Of a DNA stretch of 64,000 bases, positions 62,540 to 64,000 are shown piece by piece. Source of the DNA: Panopea generosa (taxonomy: Eukaryota > Mollusca > Bivalvia > Adapedonta > Hiatellidae); assembly GCA_029582155.1 (NCBI GenBank), contig CM055898.1:36455455-36519454 (forward strand). Direction: 5' to 3'. The position numbers and the translations under genes were made by a program. The notes under the pieces are model-generated. The model worked only from the letters and a program-made list of their open reading frames with translations. It did no database searches and was not told the origin of the DNA. How positions within the stretch are numbered: the stretch's first letter is position 1; each line of letters starts with the position of its first letter.

Positions 62540-63350
62540 GATTTTCAGTTGCTTACAAAATGGAATTGTCCAACATGAAAACAAAGAAATAAAGGGACTA
62601 GGTCCATAGGGGCCCAGTAAGGGAATTTTGAGTTTTACATACTTTGGGAAAACTAGAAATTCTGTTTTTATCATTTATTTTAGCAATTATTTTAATCATC
62701 TCGAGATTTGGAGTATTGATTAGTCATACAATTGAGATGGAGTCCCTTTAAAGGGTATTACATATTCATAAGGGGCCAGCATGGGCCCAAAAATGGATAA
62801 AATTGAGAGAAAATTGTAGTCTTTTTTCCAAGATCTGATGAGCAAAATATGTTCATGAACCCTATGGATAGGGATTTCAAGTTTGTTCAAGTAACGGGGC
62901 TAGGGCTTATTGGGACCCAATAAAGGGACTTTGATTTTGACATGGGAGTACTATTGGGGAAATAGGAAATTATCGTTTCTATTCTATTTCAATTACTATT
63001 TTAATTATCTTAAGGTATGGAGAATTATTTAGTCATTACAGATGAGACTGAGACTTTAATAGTGTATTTCATATCTATAAGGGGTCAGAAGGTACCCAAA
63101 AAGGGATATAATTAGGAGTTTTCAGAAAACAACCAGCCAAATTTGTTCATATTTGGTATAAATAATCCATGTGAGCGGGTTTTGACATTTGTTCAAATGA
63201 AAGAGCTATAACGAGACTGGTGTTTACATGGCAATGCTATAGTGGAACAGATACTTCTCTTTTTCTTCTATTCATTCTTTATAGACTTAGTACAAAATTT
63301 GGATAGAAGTGGTATCAGGTTAGCGATTTAGACCCATTGATGTCTCTTGT
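62540..63350 (+). repeat. Dispersed repeat R1, third locus
   Basis: Shares GGGACTTTGATTTTGACATG, TTTGTTCAAGTAACGGGGCT, AAGGGGCCAGCATGGGCCCA and AAAAATGGATAAAATTGAG with the loci at 36090 and 39390, in two to three imperfect units. Confidence 0.6.
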
Positions 63351-63390
63351 CCTCACTGAAGTCCACTCTTAATGATGCTTATATAACTGT

Positions 63391-63680
63391 TACAATACAA
63401 TACAATACAATACAATACAATACAATACAATACAATACAATACAACACAACACAATACAATACAATACATGTACAGTGCGTATACAATACATGTACACTA
63501 CAATACATATACAATATAGGTACAATACGATACATAATACAATACACAATACAATATACAATACAATACACAATGCAATACAATACAATACAAAACATTA
63601 CAATACAATACAATGCAATACAGCACAGCACAGCACAGTACAGTACAGTACAGTACAGCACAGCACAGCACAGCACAGCA
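63391..63680. repeat. Pentanucleotide microsatellites (ATACA)n and (GCACA)n
   Basis: ATACA units with variants run from about 63395 to 63615, then GCACA/GTACA units to about 63680. Open frames through it are artefacts. Confidence 0.95.
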
Positions 63681-64000
63681 AAACGTTCTTTATTCACTCA
63701 GTTCACATAAATACATGAACTCATGAGGTCATGCAAAACTGTAAAGTGTTAAGGCTCATATAAGATGGTAAGTAAAGTTTGTAGCATATATTTCAAATTT
63801 ATAACTTCGGGAAAGGAACATCACATTCGTCAGTTTGTGAGAGAGACGAAATACATGGTCTATGTTATTTGGCCTGTAACATTTGACATTATACGCAAAT
63901 TACTTCAGTTGATTTTCTTATACTTAAAATATTAAAATCTACTGTACAGCAATGGATAACACATAATTTCAATACTTACTATTGGAAACAGGCTAATTAA
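63681..64000. other. Right edge, nothing recognised
   Basis: AT-rich sequence to the end of the window without an identifiable feature. Confidence 0.35.

Noticed and set aside
63347-63718. Open frames in both directions
   Set aside because: Produced by ATACA and GCACA microsatellites.

Overview
This looks like nuclear DNA of a lophotrochozoan animal, most likely a bivalve mollusc. It is AT-rich and intron-rich, crowded with minisatellites, tRNA-derived SINEs, MITEs and a Tx1-like LINE. The two recognisable proteins, ribosomal protein S4 (eS4) and metal-responsive transcription factor 1 (MTF-1), are animal-type. The assignment to bivalves is inference from the repeat content and cannot be proved from the window.

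Layout. From 1 to about 12.9 kb runs a minus-strand gene reconstructed here from four short exons with matching splice phases (12735-12667, 4823-4733, 2722-2486, 555-496). It continues off the left edge. It encodes a Cys/basic N-terminus, a 12-residue Pro/Glu/Ala repeat and a helix that fits the PKA RII-binding pattern, so it is called a candidate A-kinase-anchoring-like protein. Its introns are mostly tandem arrays: 4.5 kb of a 23-bp repeat and two 41-bp arrays. The main 41-bp array repeats the exon 2 splice donor about 27 times. From 12.9 to 16.6 kb there is intergenic repeat debris. From 16.7 to 25.7 kb lies a complete seven-exon RPS4 gene on the minus strand, with six near-identical H/ACA-type snoRNA candidates in intron 4 and two diverged relatives in intron 3. 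About 225 bp separate its start from MTF-1, which runs on the plus strand from 25966 to 46996 in nine exons and encodes 664 residues. MTF-1 introns carry two piggyBac-type MITEs, a pogo transposase fragment, a Tc1 remnant, a pearl-like tandem element, a 5'-truncated LINE with perfect 15-bp target duplications, and a 50-bp repeat that copies the exon 4 splice acceptor. From 47 to 64 kb no convincing gene was found. This part holds a 3-kb, 43-bp satellite with a 1,246-bp higher-order period, a near-perfect palindrome, SINEs and simple repeats.

How the parts work together. RPS4 and MTF-1 form a head-to-head pair, probably sharing one promoter. RPS4 appears to be the snoRNA host, so ribosomal-protein and rRNA-modification output would be coupled through a TOP-type transcript. 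MTF-1 would switch on metallothionein and other metal-response genes. Nothing links the AKAP-like gene functionally to the other two.

The strongest novel signals are the snoRNA array in RPS4 and two separate cases where a minisatellite unit contains a real splice site of the host gene.
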